Both the position numbers and the translations under genes were made by a program. 64,000 nt of DNA from an uncultured Bacteroidales bacterium. Its GTDB lineage: Bacteria > Bacteroidota > Bacteroidia > Bacteroidales > P3. The DNA lies in contig OMYR01000020.1 in assembly GCA_900315335.1 (NCBI GenBank), positions 1-64,000 on the forward strand, read 5' to 3'. Within the stretch, counting starts at the first letter, position 1, and the number at the start of each line of letters is the position of its first letter. This document shows positions 53,025 to 60,987 of the stretch, in pieces. The notes under the pieces were generated by a model. That model was not told the DNA's origin and ran no database searches. It saw only the letters and a program-made list of their open reading frames with translations.

Positions 53025-53984
53025 ATGTTGAAAGATATTTTGCCGCAGTTTTCACTTGGGCTTTCTCCAATGGACGATATTACAACGGTTGAGTATAGAG
53101 AAATTTGTAAGAAATATGGTGCAGATGTTTTATTTACGGAGTTTGTTTCTTCCGATGCACTGATACGTGATGTCGAAAAGTCGTATCAAAAGATTGCTTT
53201 CTCAAAGGAGCAGCGTCCCATCGGTATTCAGATTTTTGGTAATACAAAAGAAACTTTGGTAGAGGCAGCCCAAAGAGTTGAAGCGTTAAATCCCGATTTT
53301 ATTGATATTAATTGGGGGTGTCCGGTACGTAAAATAGCAGGCAAAGGGTCGGGGAGCGGTATTTTGGCGGATATTGACAAGATGCTTGACATTACAAAAG
53401 CCGTCGTTAAGTCTGTAAAATTACCAGTCAGCGTTAAAACTCGTATTGCTTACGATGAAAACTCAACTCCTATAACGGATTTTGCAGAGGCTCTCCAAGA
53501 TTGCGGCATTCAACTGTTGAGTATTCATGGTAGAACCAAAAAACAAATGTATCTTGGCTCTGCCGACTGGACTATGATAGGACAAGTGAAAAACAATCCG
53601 AGAATAAAAATTCCAATCTTTGGCAACGGCGATATAGACAGTGCGCAAAAAATGTTGGACTACAAAAAACGTTATGGTGTCGATGGCATTCTGATAGGCA
53701 GAGCCGCAATAGGCAAGCCTTATCTGTTCAAGCAATGTAAGCAAATCTTGAATAACGCTCCTATAACCGAACCAACCTTAAAGGAAAAGGTCGATGTTTG
53801 CAAGTGGCACTTGAATGCGTTGGCGGATAACTTTGGAGAATTTAGGGCAATCGTTGTAATGAAAAAGTTTTACAGCAAATATTTTTCCTCCATAAGTCAT
53901 TTCAAACCTTACAAGATGCGTCTTATGGACGCCAAATCCAAAGACGAAATTTTATCTGTTTTAGACGAAATTTCCGTTATGTAA
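53025..53984 (+). CDS. tRNA-dihydrouridine synthase
   Basis: 319 residues, a full-length Dus. Visible motifs: LGLSPMDDITTVEYR at the N-terminus, DINWGCPVRKI with the catalytic Cys99, GKGSGSGIL, VKTRIAYDE, LLSIHGRTKKQMYLGSADW, and FGNGDIDSA with GVDGILIGRAAIGKPYLF. It reduces uridines in the D-loop of tRNA with FMN and NADPH. Which position it modifies cannot be read from the sequence, so no letter is assigned. Confidence 0.93.
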   Translation: MLKDILPQFSLGLSPMDDITTVEYREICKKYGADVLFTEFVSSDALIRDVEKSYQKIAFSKEQRPIGIQIFGNTKETLVEAAQRVEALNPDFIDINWGCPVRKIAGKGSGSGILADIDKMLDITKAVVKSVKLPVSVKTRIAYDENSTPITDFAEALQDCGIQLLSIHGRTKKQMYLGSADWTMIGQVKNNPRIKIPIFGNGDIDSAQKMLDYKKRYGVDGILIGRAAIGKPYLFKQCKQILNNAPITEPTLKEKVDVCKWHLNALADNFGEFRAIVVMKKFYSKYFSSISHFKPYKMRLMDAKSKDEILSVLDEISVM

Positions 53985-53990
53985 TAAAAT

Positions 53991-54038
53991 AAACAAACGA
54001 CACGATTTTTAAGTTTTATCTCGTGTCGTTTGTTTTAT
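53991..54038 (+). terminator. Terminator of dus
   Basis: Perfect 15-bp stem (53991-54005 with 54021-54035), 15-base loop and T-rich tail. Its right arm abuts array R11. Confidence 0.85.
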
Positions 54039-54118
54039 GTGTGAAAAGGAAAAAATAATTACACCGATTATTTTCTTGGTTTTTACCGATTATTTTCCGT
54101 TTTCACTGACTATTATTT
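54035..54118. repeat. 21-bp degenerate tandem repeat, array R11 (4 units)
   Basis: Units start at 54035, 54056, 54077 and 54098 with a CCGATTATTTTC-type second half. It lies between the dus terminator and the 3' end of the convergent gene at 54150. Confidence 0.7.
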
Positions 54119-54149
54119 TTATTACCCTAATTAAACTAACCAAATATGA

Positions 54150-55223
54150 TTAGTAGCCCAAGTCTTGAAGTCTTGAAGAAATGGCATCTCTTTCCTTGCT
54201 TAGTTTTATTACTTTGTCGGAAAGTTTCGTTTGTTTTGCTTGGATTTTCTCCATTTTCTTGACTTCGTTCTTTAATTGCAATTCTCCATATTCATTTTGC
54301 AATTTCAATTGTTCGCTTGCAAGACTTGTCAATTCTTTTTCTAAGGATTTTTTGGTACTTTGCAGTTTTTGAACGTTATTTTCTTTTTCAAATTTCTTTT
54401 TTGCTGCAATCTCCGCTTTTGCTAATTTCTTTTGCTGAGCAAGTTCTTTTTTAATGGCTTTACGTTCTGCTTTGGCGGAAAGTTTATCGGCTTTCATCTG
54501 GGCTTTCATCGCTTTTTGGGCGTCTTTTTCTGCCTGAGCCTCTGCTTTTGCCGCTTCTTTTTCTGCCTTTTCTCTTGCTTTCAATGCTTCTTTTTCGGCT
54601 TGTGCCTGTGCTTTGGCTGCCTCTTGTGCTGCAATCTCTGCACTGCGGTCTATTTCCTGATTTGCCCAACGTTTTTGTGTGTAATTTTTCTGTTCAAGCG
54701 TTGGCATATTCTCTTTTTTGTCTGCCGAATTGATATTGATTGTTGAAGCGATTTGTTTCAAAAATTTCTGCGTTGCAGGATTGTTTTCGCCGTAGTATTC
54801 AACCGTGTAAGTGTAGCCTTCTTTGACAAAAGAGTAAATACTTCCGCAATAAACATCGTTCAAATACGTGTTGGTGTAGTTAAGTTCTTGGGCTTCGTGT
54901 CCATTGAATTTCGATGCTTGTATTTTATCTATTTGCATATAGTCGAAATTCTTTTGTTGAGAACGCATGGTTGCAATGTCGTTTGCTCTGACTTTCAAAT
55001 TTATCTTAACTCTCTCGGCTCTGATTTCCACAAACTGTGCCGAGTTCGGGTCAAAAATCTTTACGCACATAGCACCCATAGGCTTGGAAGTGTTAATCAT
55101 TTTCCAATTTTCGGGCATCTTGAATGCTATATTCTCTTTGCTGATATATTGCCAGGTATCTTGACAATATGCACCCACTGCCATAAACAAGGCAACTACC
55201 GTTAAAATTACTCTCTTTATCAT
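54150..55223 (-). CDS. Exported protein with a C-terminal Ala/Lys/Glu coiled coil
   Basis: 357 residues. A signal peptide (VALFMAVGAYCQ) precedes a globular domain at about 22-175 (WQYISKENIAFKMPENWKMI, FVEIRAERVKINLK, YSFVKEGYTYTVEYYG), which looks like the PsbP/DcrB-type fold. Residues about 195-300 are a TolA-like coiled coil made of AEKEAAKAEAQAEKDAQK-type repeats, followed by a second heptad region to the C-terminus. The coiled coil is too charged to be membrane inserted, so the protein is probably periplasmic. Function unknown. It has a consensus promoter. Confidence 0.82.
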   Translation of the reverse strand: MIKRVILTVVALFMAVGAYCQDTWQYISKENIAFKMPENWKMINTSKPMGAMCVKIFDPNSAQFVEIRAERVKINLKVRANDIATMRSQQKNFDYMQIDKIQASKFNGHEAQELNYTNTYLNDVYCGSIYSFVKEGYTYTVEYYGENNPATQKFLKQIASTININSADKKENMPTLEQKNYTQKRWANQEIDRSAEIAAQEAAKAQAQAEKEALKAREKAEKEAAKAEAQAEKDAQKAMKAQMKADKLSAKAERKAIKKELAQQKKLAKAEIAAKKKFEKENNVQKLQSTKKSLEKELTSLASEQLKLQNEYGELQLKNEVKKMEKIQAKQTKLSDKVIKLSKERDAISSRLQDLGY

Positions 55224-55339
55224 TTGATTTTTATGTTTTTCGTTCTGTGTTTATAATTCTTAAATTTCTTGAAGCATTCGGTGAAACTTGTTTCTTGTCG
55301 TCATTAAAGCAATATCCACAAGTACTTCAAAAGATTTTG

Positions 55340-55370
55340 CAAAGTTATATAATAAATTTGTAAAAGCAAA
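55340..55370 (-). promoter_or_regulatory. Promoter of the exported coiled-coil gene (TTTG, 19 bp, TAACTTTG)
   Basis: On the minus strand TTTG (55367-55370) and TAACTTTG (55340-55347) are 19 bases apart, an exact consensus match. The leader would be about 110 bases. Confidence 0.8.
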
Positions 55371-55378
55371 TAAATAAA

Positions 55379-56203
55379 TTACTTTTTCTTAATATCTTTG
55401 ACCAAACGGAATCCCGTACCCGTACCTCTGACATTGGCATCAAGACATCTTCTGTGATGAGTATTCATAAGCGCATAATCGAAAGCAAAACACCCTCCGC
55501 GATTGACTTTACCCAAGCCTTGCTCAGGACCTTTGGGATTGTTTGACGGGGAGTTTTCATAATAAAATACTTCGTAATTATCGCTGCACCATTCCCACGC
55601 ATTGCCACTCATATCATATATTCCCAATTCGTTAGGAGCCTTGACGCCTACGGCATTGGGCTGACGCACTGAATTTTCGTAGCACCAGCCGACTTCGTCC
55701 CAATTGTCGCTGCCTGCATATTTGAAACCTTTGGATTTTTTACCGCCTTTGGCTGCATATTCCCATTCGGCTTCGGTAGGAAGTCTGCAACCCATATATT
55801 TCGCATAGTCGTAGGCTTCCTGCCAAGTGAGATAAACGATAGGGTAGTTGTCGTGCCAACCATACGGTGGTTCTTGCGGCATCGTTTTGCCCGTTTTGTT
55901 ACAATAATCTCTGTATTCTTGGACGGTTACTTCGTATTTGGCAATATAAAAACTATTCACGGTTACTTTATGTGCAGGTCTTTCGTCGGGATAACAGTCT
56001 TCACCCTCGCCGTTACAGCCCATAATAAAACTGCCCCCTTCAACCCTTATCCAATAATCCTCAGTGAATTGAGCAAATAATGAAGAAGCAAAAACAATAT
56101 TAAACATCAATAAAATAATTACTGACACTGATTTATTAATCATTAACACTGATTTTTTGTTTTGATTTCTTTTTATTTTTTGTTTATCGACCATATTTTC
56201 CAT
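55379..56203 (-). CDS. Exported SUMF1/formylglycine-generating-enzyme-like protein with a repeat-derived signal peptide
   Basis: 274 residues. The C-terminal 225 residues are an FGE-sulfatase (SUMF1) domain: GGSFIMGCNGEGEDCYPDERPAHKV, YIAKYEVTVQEYRDYC, YPIVYLTWQEAYDYAKYMG, CRLPTEAEWEYAAKGG, GIYDMSGNAWEWCSD, VNRGGCFAF and GTGFRLVKD. The Cys pattern near the C-terminus (GGCF and HRRCLD) differs from the usual FGE pair, so catalysis is not assured. The N-terminus has a signal peptide ending SLFAQ. Its hydrophobic core, residues 17-37, is encoded by three 21-bp repeat units and reads KSVLMIN, KSVSVII, LLMFNIV. Start at 56203 or at Met21 (56143). It lies 9 bp after the amidohydrolase gene and is probably co-transcribed. 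Confidence 0.85.
   Translation of the reverse strand: MENMVDKQKIKRNQNKKSVLMINKSVSVIILLMFNIVFASSLFAQFTEDYWIRVEGGSFIMGCNGEGEDCYPDERPAHKVTVNSFYIAKYEVTVQEYRDYCNKTGKTMPQEPPYGWHDNYPIVYLTWQEAYDYAKYMGCRLPTEAEWEYAAKGGKKSKGFKYAGSDNWDEVGWCYENSVRQPNAVGVKAPNELGIYDMSGNAWEWCSDNYEVFYYENSPSNNPKGPEQGLGKVNRGGCFAFDYALMNTHHRRCLDANVRGTGTGFRLVKDIKKK
56094..56156. repeat. 21-bp degenerate tandem repeat, array R12, inside a coding region (3 units)
   Basis: Units start at 56094, 56115 and 56136 and have the family pattern (ATAATTACTGACACTGATTT, TTAATCATTAACACTGATTT). The array lies in frame within the signal-peptide region of the SUMF1-domain gene. Confidence 0.85.
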
Positions 56204-56212
56204 AACACAAGG

Positions 56213-57451
56213 CTAATTGTTTTTTACGAATTTCCGTGCTTTGGCAATTATTTCCTCTTCGTTCGGAATATATTTGTTTTCCATAAGAATATTGCCGTTG
56301 CAAATAACGTCGGTAATGCAACTGCTATCGCCGCTATATACCATATTATATATAAGATTCCAACAAGGAACAAGACGTTCGTTATTCATATCCACCAATA
56401 TGCAATCGGCTTTTTTACCTTCTTCAATCTTGCCTGCATTGATGTGATAAGCCTTTGCACCATTGATTGTAGCCATATCGAAGACTTCTTTTGCCGTCAA
56501 AGCATCTGCCGAATTATGACTGACTTTCGCCAAAAGAGAAGCGAACTTCATCTCCTCAATCATACTTAAATTATTGTTGGAAGAACATCCGTCAGTGCCG
56601 AGAGTTATGGAAATATTATGCTTTTTAATAAGTGGAATGTTTATCGCACCCGAAGATAATTTCATATTACTGCAAGGATTATGCACTATCGTAACGCCTT
56701 TGTTCTTAATAATCTTGGCATCGTTGTCGGTTAGATGCACGCAATGGGCTGCTATGGTCTTGGAGTTCAAAACACCTATGGAATTTAAGTATTCGGCAGG
56801 GGTCATATTGTGAGCCTTTTTGCAGTCATTGACTTCTGTAAGCGTTTCGGACAAATGAGTTTGGACAAACATATTATTATCATTTGCAAAATCAAAACAA
56901 CGTTTGTATAATTCGCCGCTGCAAGTGTATATTGCGTGAGGTGCAGGAGCAAAACTTATTAAATCATTGTTGTAAGCAGAATATTCTTTCAAAAAAGCAA
57001 AATTATCATCTATCTTCGCCTTTCCAAGATTGTCCATAAAGCAGACACCTATGTTGGCACGAATATTCATCTGCTCCACGGCACGAAGTATATCGCTATG
57101 AAACCAATACATATCGGCGAAAAACACTGTACCGCTGCGTATCATCTCAACTATTGCCAATCGAGTGCCGTCGTAGATGTCTTCACCGGTAAGTGTATCT
57201 TCTTTTGCCCAAATTTCATTAAGCCACGGCATCAATGGTTTGTCTTCGCTGTAACCACGTAAAAGACACATGGCGGCATGAGTGTGAAGATTATAAAATG
57301 CAGGCAAAATGGCTTTGTTTGTTGCGTCAATGGTTTTGTCGATGTGAATTGTTTTGGTATCGATACTTCCGATTTTTTTGAATGTATCGTTTTCGATTAA
57401 TACATCTGTCATTACATTATTCAGAAGTACGTTTTTGATAAGTATATTCAT
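56213..57451 (-). CDS. Amidohydrolase, probable S-adenosylhomocysteine/methylthioadenosine deaminase
   Basis: 412 residues, an ATZ/TRZ-family amidohydrolase. Metal ligands are visible in NLHTHAAM (first HxH), QTHLSETLTE (third His), AHCVHLTDND (fourth His) and LGTDGCSSNNNLSMIEEM (Asp). The Ser-Asn-rich end of that last motif and the ML-RGYSED-like LLRGYSEDKPLMPWL fit the MtaD group that deaminates S-adenosylhomocysteine and methylthioadenosine. Guanine or cytosine deaminase is less likely but possible. Cytoplasmic. Upstream -7 candidates lie at 57508 and 57571. Confidence 0.85.
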   Translation of the reverse strand: MNILIKNVLLNNVMTDVLIENDTFKKIGSIDTKTIHIDKTIDATNKAILPAFYNLHTHAAMCLLRGYSEDKPLMPWLNEIWAKEDTLTGEDIYDGTRLAIVEMIRSGTVFFADMYWFHSDILRAVEQMNIRANIGVCFMDNLGKAKIDDNFAFLKEYSAYNNDLISFAPAPHAIYTCSGELYKRCFDFANDNNMFVQTHLSETLTEVNDCKKAHNMTPAEYLNSIGVLNSKTIAAHCVHLTDNDAKIIKNKGVTIVHNPCSNMKLSSGAINIPLIKKHNISITLGTDGCSSNNNLSMIEEMKFASLLAKVSHNSADALTAKEVFDMATINGAKAYHINAGKIEEGKKADCILVDMNNERLVPCWNLIYNMVYSGDSSCITDVICNGNILMENKYIPNEEEIIAKARKFVKNN

Positions 57452-57507
57452 CGTTTGCAGTGTTTTATATATAAAAATTGTCTTTTAAGATAAGACTTAC
57501 ACGAGTG

Positions 57508-57515
57508 CAAAGTTA
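57508..57515 (-). promoter_or_regulatory. Probable -7 element of the amidohydrolase-SUMF1 pair (TAACTTTG)
   Basis: CAAAGTTA on the plus strand, 56 bases upstream of the amidohydrolase start. An identical box lies at 57571-57578. Neither has a clear -33 box. Confidence 0.45.
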
Positions 57516-57692
57516 AAGAAAAATTTTCTTCCGATTAAACTTCTTGCATCTTTTATTGTCAAAATTATAGCAAAGTTAAAAAAAGCAGATACAGAAATTA
57601 TAACTTTTTATTTGTATTGATATTTGTTTTTTAGAACTGATTATCAAATAAAAAAAAGAGATTGTTTTGTCGTGCCTTAAAGAAAACTTAAA

Positions 57693-57708
57693 AAACTCTT
57701 TGGAGTTT
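57693..57708. promoter_or_regulatory. Candidate TetR operator palindrome
   Basis: AAACTC-TTTG-GAGTTT, a perfect 6-bp inverted repeat centred on the -33 box of the tetR promoter. A repressor bound here would block the promoter of the whole efflux operon, so autoregulation is plausible. Confidence 0.4.
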
Positions 57709-57729
57709 CCTTAGTTTTGTGTAATTTTG
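57699..57729 (+). promoter_or_regulatory. Promoter of the tetR-efflux operon (TTTG, 19 bp, TAATTTTG)
   Basis: TTTG (57699-57702) and TAATTTTG (57722-57729) are 19 bases apart, an exact consensus match. The leader to the tetR start is about 85 bases. Confidence 0.85.
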
Positions 57730-57822
57730 CAACCCGAAATAGAGGTAGAACTAAAATTTAGATGATGAAGAATAGTTAGGTTTGAGGAAAAAACAATTAA
57801 TAACAAGCAAAAAACGATAGTA

Positions 57823-58488
57823 ATGAATGATGTACAAAAGAAAATAATGGATGAATGCGTGAAGCAATTTATAGAAAATGATTTTAGAGACGTTACCATG
57901 GATTCGATAGCGAAGCAATTGGGTGTTTCCAAAAAAACAGTCTATGAAAATTTTACAAGCAAAGAGGATTTGTTTGTAAAGTCGCTTAAAGCATATACAG
58001 AAAAGACTGCGGGCATTGTAGAAAAAGCAGTCGACGGTTGTACAAATCCATATATGCAATTATTGTGGGCTATGTTCATTATGTTTTTCCAGGTAAGGGT
58101 CGGTCATTCCAAAATTATGTCATTGAAAATCGCTTATCCGCAAATTATGGAAAAACTTCTTAAACATAGAGAATCTTTTATCAGACATTATTTATTGGAT
58201 AAATTGGAAAAATCTCAAAAGCAAGGATATGTGGTCGATGATATGGATGCGGAATTTATAGTAAGTATGCTTTTCGTCGGCGATGAATATTCAAAAACCA
58301 TGGAGAACTCTTTCGGAGTATTGGATAAAAAGTTTGAACGTTTTCAATTAAAGGCTGCGAGATTTTTTTGCTTGTTAAGAGGAATCGCTACCGACAAAGG
58401 CTTGATTGAATGTCATAAGTTTGATTCAGAAATAAAGGAAAAAGGTTTTGTGGAATTACAATACACAAAATCGTTAAAAACAAATTAA
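57823..58488 (+). CDS. TetR/AcrR-family transcriptional regulator
   Basis: 221 residues. The N-terminal helix-turn-helix is DVTMDSIAKQLGVSKKTVYENFTSKEDLF (written here in two parts: DVTMDSIAKQLGVSKK and TVYENFTSKEDLF), followed by an all-helical ligand-binding and dimer domain. It lies 25 bp upstream of the TolC-like gene and heads the efflux operon, so it most likely represses its own operon until a ligand binds. Confidence 0.9.
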   Translation: MNDVQKKIMDECVKQFIENDFRDVTMDSIAKQLGVSKKTVYENFTSKEDLFVKSLKAYTEKTAGIVEKAVDGCTNPYMQLLWAMFIMFFQVRVGHSKIMSLKIAYPQIMEKLLKHRESFIRHYLLDKLEKSQKQGYVVDDMDAEFIVSMLFVGDEYSKTMENSFGVLDKKFERFQLKAARFFCLLRGIATDKGLIECHKFDSEIKEKGFVELQYTKSLKTN

Positions 58489-58513
58489 TAAAAAAACAAA
58501 AAACAAATATAAA

Positions 58514-59881
58514 ATGAGACTACTGAAAAAAATGCTTAAATGTTTTCTGTTTGCATTGGCATTATGCTCGTTGAATGGTTTGAATGCACAAAACACGCAG
58601 GATGATAACTCATCAAAAGTTTTGCGTTTGGATTTGAAAACGGCGCTTGCCATAGCACACGACAACAACCCTACAATCAAAATCGCAGATTTGGAAGTCC
58701 AAAGAGTCGATTATTCAAAGAAAGAAACTATGGGTAGCCTTCTTCCTTCGGTTTCAGCATCGGGACAATACACCAATAACATAATGAAAAGTGTTATGTT
58801 TATGCCTGCATCGATGAGCGCAATGATGGGCGGTGCTTCATATATGGAGATAGGTTACAAGAACTCCTTTACAGGAACTGTATCAGCACAAATGCCTATC
58901 GTTAATTTCTCTTTGTGGGAATCCATAAAGGCTAAACAAACGGAGATTGATTTGATTTTGGAACAGGCTCGTTCTTCAAGTCTTGATATGTCAAAACAAG
59001 TCAAAGATGCTTATTACAGTGTTCTTTTGGCACAGGCATCGTTGAAAGTATTGGAACAAAGTATTACCAATGCAAAAGAGACTTTGAAAACAACCAAGGC
59101 TTCATACGAACAAGGTGTTTCGAGCGAGTATGATTATTTAAGAGCACAGGTTCAGGTCAATAATTTGAATCCGACATATATAAGTGCAAAAAATGGTGTG
59201 GATTTGGCAATTTTGCAATTGAAGATGTTGCTTTCTTTACCGGAAACACAAGAAGTGGAAATCACAGAGACATTGCAAGACTACGAAAACAATGTGTCTT
59301 TATTGGACGAAAGCCAACCACAAACGAGTTTGGAAAACAATACGGAGTTAAGACAATTGGATTTGAATATAGCATCGTTGCAACATTCGTTGAAAATGGT
59401 TAAAAGTCAGCATTTGCCAACTCTTTCTGCAATGGGACAATACACCTATCAAACGCAGGCGGAAGATTTCAAATTCGGCGATTACAATTGGGTTTCTTCG
59501 GCTCTTGTAGGTCTTTCATTGAATATTCCTATATTTAACGGAAACACAGTTATCAACAAAACAAAACAAGTGGAATTGTCTTTGAAAGAATTGCAGATGC
59601 AAAGAGAATACGCAAAAGACGGAATGAATCTTCAATTGCAAAGTGCAATAAAAAGTATGAACGCAGCAAAGGAACAATTGGTGGTGAATAGAGAATCAAT
59701 TGCACAAGCAGAAAAAGGATACGAGATTGCAAAAGTGCGTTACAACACAGGCAGCGGAACGATATTGGAATTGAACGATAGCGAATTGTCTTTGACGCAG
59801 GCACGATTGAATTACCAACAAGCACTTTATGATTATTTGTCTGCAAAGGCAAGTTACGAAAAAGTTTTGGGTAAAGAATAG
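58514..59881 (+). CDS. TolC-family outer-membrane efflux protein
   Basis: 455 residues. A signal peptide (core FLFALALCSLNG, ends NAQ) precedes the two outer-membrane efflux repeats: LRLDLKTALAIAHDNNPTIK, SLLPSVSASGQYTNN, AYYSVLLAQASLKVLEQ, YEQGVSSEYDYLRAQVQV, then LPTLSAMGQYTYQ, VGLSLNIPIFNG and KVRYNTGSGTILELNDSEL. It should form the trimeric outer-membrane and periplasmic channel of the RND pump encoded downstream. Gap to the adaptor gene is 47 bp. Confidence 0.93.
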   Translation: MRLLKKMLKCFLFALALCSLNGLNAQNTQDDNSSKVLRLDLKTALAIAHDNNPTIKIADLEVQRVDYSKKETMGSLLPSVSASGQYTNNIMKSVMFMPASMSAMMGGASYMEIGYKNSFTGTVSAQMPIVNFSLWESIKAKQTEIDLILEQARSSSLDMSKQVKDAYYSVLLAQASLKVLEQSITNAKETLKTTKASYEQGVSSEYDYLRAQVQVNNLNPTYISAKNGVDLAILQLKMLLSLPETQEVEITETLQDYENNVSLLDESQPQTSLENNTELRQLDLNIASLQHSLKMVKSQHLPTLSAMGQYTYQTQAEDFKFGDYNWVSSALVGLSLNIPIFNGNTVINKTKQVELSLKELQMQREYAKDGMNLQLQSAIKSMNAAKEQLVVNRESIAQAEKGYEIAKVRYNTGSGTILELNDSELSLTQARLNYQQALYDYLSAKASYEKVLGKE

Positions 59882-59928
59882 TAAATGGATATAATCATAG
59901 TATAATAACGAGATAAACGATAAATAAA

Positions 59929-60948
59929 ATGAGTAAAAAGTTTTCAAAAATATTATTGGCAGCAGGTTTGATTGCAATGTTTGTTACTTCCTGCTCAAAG
60001 AAAAACAAAACAGAAGAAAAACAAGACGAGGCTGTTAAAGTTCAAGTAGAACAAGTTTCTCAACAAGAAATAGACCAAATATATGAATTTACTTCAACCA
60101 TAGAACCAAAGGTAAAAAACTATATTTCTTCTGCCGGTGGTACCCGTATCGAAAAAATATATGTTGAAGTCGGCGACAGAGTTTCAAAAGGACAAACTTT
60201 GGTTCGTATGGAAAATACCACAGTTGCAACAGCTCAGGCACAATTGGATAATTTAGGCGTTGAGTTGGCTCGTATCAAAGCCTTGTACCAATCGGGCGGA
60301 GCAAGCAAACAACAACTTGACCAAATGCAGACACAATACGATGTTGCAAAGAAAAATATCAATAATTTGAAAGAGAACATCACACTGACATCTCCTATAA
60401 GCGGTGTTGTAACATTAAGAAACTTTGATAACGGCGATGTTGCAGGTACATCTCCAATACTTCAAGTTATGCAGATTTCTCCTGTTAAATTGAAATTTGC
60501 CGTTAATGAAAGTTTTTATTCAAAGATTAAAGTCGGAATGCCTGTAAGTGCCAAAGTTGAAGTATTCGGCGATGAAGTGTTTAATGGAAAGGTTACGCTA
60601 ATCTCCCCAACTATTGACGCAACTTCAAGAACTTTTTATGTAGAAGCACAATTCGTTAATGCAAATCAAAAACTTCGTCCGGGAATGTTCGGTCGTGCCG
60701 AATTGAATCTTGGTCGTGCAAACACTATACTTATTTCAGATAAAGCAGTTGTTAAACAAAACGGAACAAACGATAAATATGTTTATGTTTTAATGGATAA
60801 AGGAACTGTGGATTATCGCAAGATTACTCTTGGAAGAAGATTGAACGATAAATATGCTGTATTGGACGGTTTGAATGCAGGCGAAAAAGTTGTTGTTTCT
60901 GACAATAGCAGATTGAAGAAAGGTGCAAAAGTAACCGTTGTTAAATAA
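59929..60948 (+). CDS. RND efflux periplasmic adaptor lipoprotein (AcrA/MdtA type)
   Basis: 339 residues. Lipoprotein signal peptide ending FVTSC (Cys22). The adaptor has a lipoyl-like domain split by a short helical hairpin (IEKIYVEVGDRVSKGQTLVRM, then LYQSGGASKQQLDQMQTQYD and ITLTSPISGVVTLRNFDNGD), a beta-barrel domain (ISPVKLKFAVNESFYSKI, SRTFYVEAQFVN, LRPGMFGRAEL) and a membrane-proximal domain. It links the inner-membrane pump to the TolC-like channel. Confidence 0.94.
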   Translation: MSKKFSKILLAAGLIAMFVTSCSKKNKTEEKQDEAVKVQVEQVSQQEIDQIYEFTSTIEPKVKNYISSAGGTRIEKIYVEVGDRVSKGQTLVRMENTTVATAQAQLDNLGVELARIKALYQSGGASKQQLDQMQTQYDVAKKNINNLKENITLTSPISGVVTLRNFDNGDVAGTSPILQVMQISPVKLKFAVNESFYSKIKVGMPVSAKVEVFGDEVFNGKVTLISPTIDATSRTFYVEAQFVNANQKLRPGMFGRAELNLGRANTILISDKAVVKQNGTNDKYVYVLMDKGTVDYRKITLGRRLNDKYAVLDGLNAGEKVVVSDNSRLKKGAKVTVVK

Positions 60949-60987
60949 TTTCTTATACATTAACAAAATAAAAAACATAAGAAAGTT

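Larger units (their letters stand above)
57452..57822. other. Divergent intergenic region upstream of the amidohydrolase and tetR
   Basis: 371 AT-rich bases. It holds two minus-strand TAACTTTG boxes (57508-57515 and 57571-57578), a consensus plus-strand promoter (57699-57729) and a palindrome over its -33 box. No ORF or 21-bp repeat is visible. Confidence 0.6.

Noticed and set aside
3221-56156. 21-bp arrays as a CRISPR array
   Set aside because: There are no alternating conserved repeats and unique spacers of 30 bases or so, and no cas genes; the units are contiguous and all degenerate.
3221-56156. 21-bp arrays as promoters or terminators
   Set aside because: They occur in convergent, co-directional and intra-operon gaps, and separate TAnnTTTG boxes and hairpins are found beside them.
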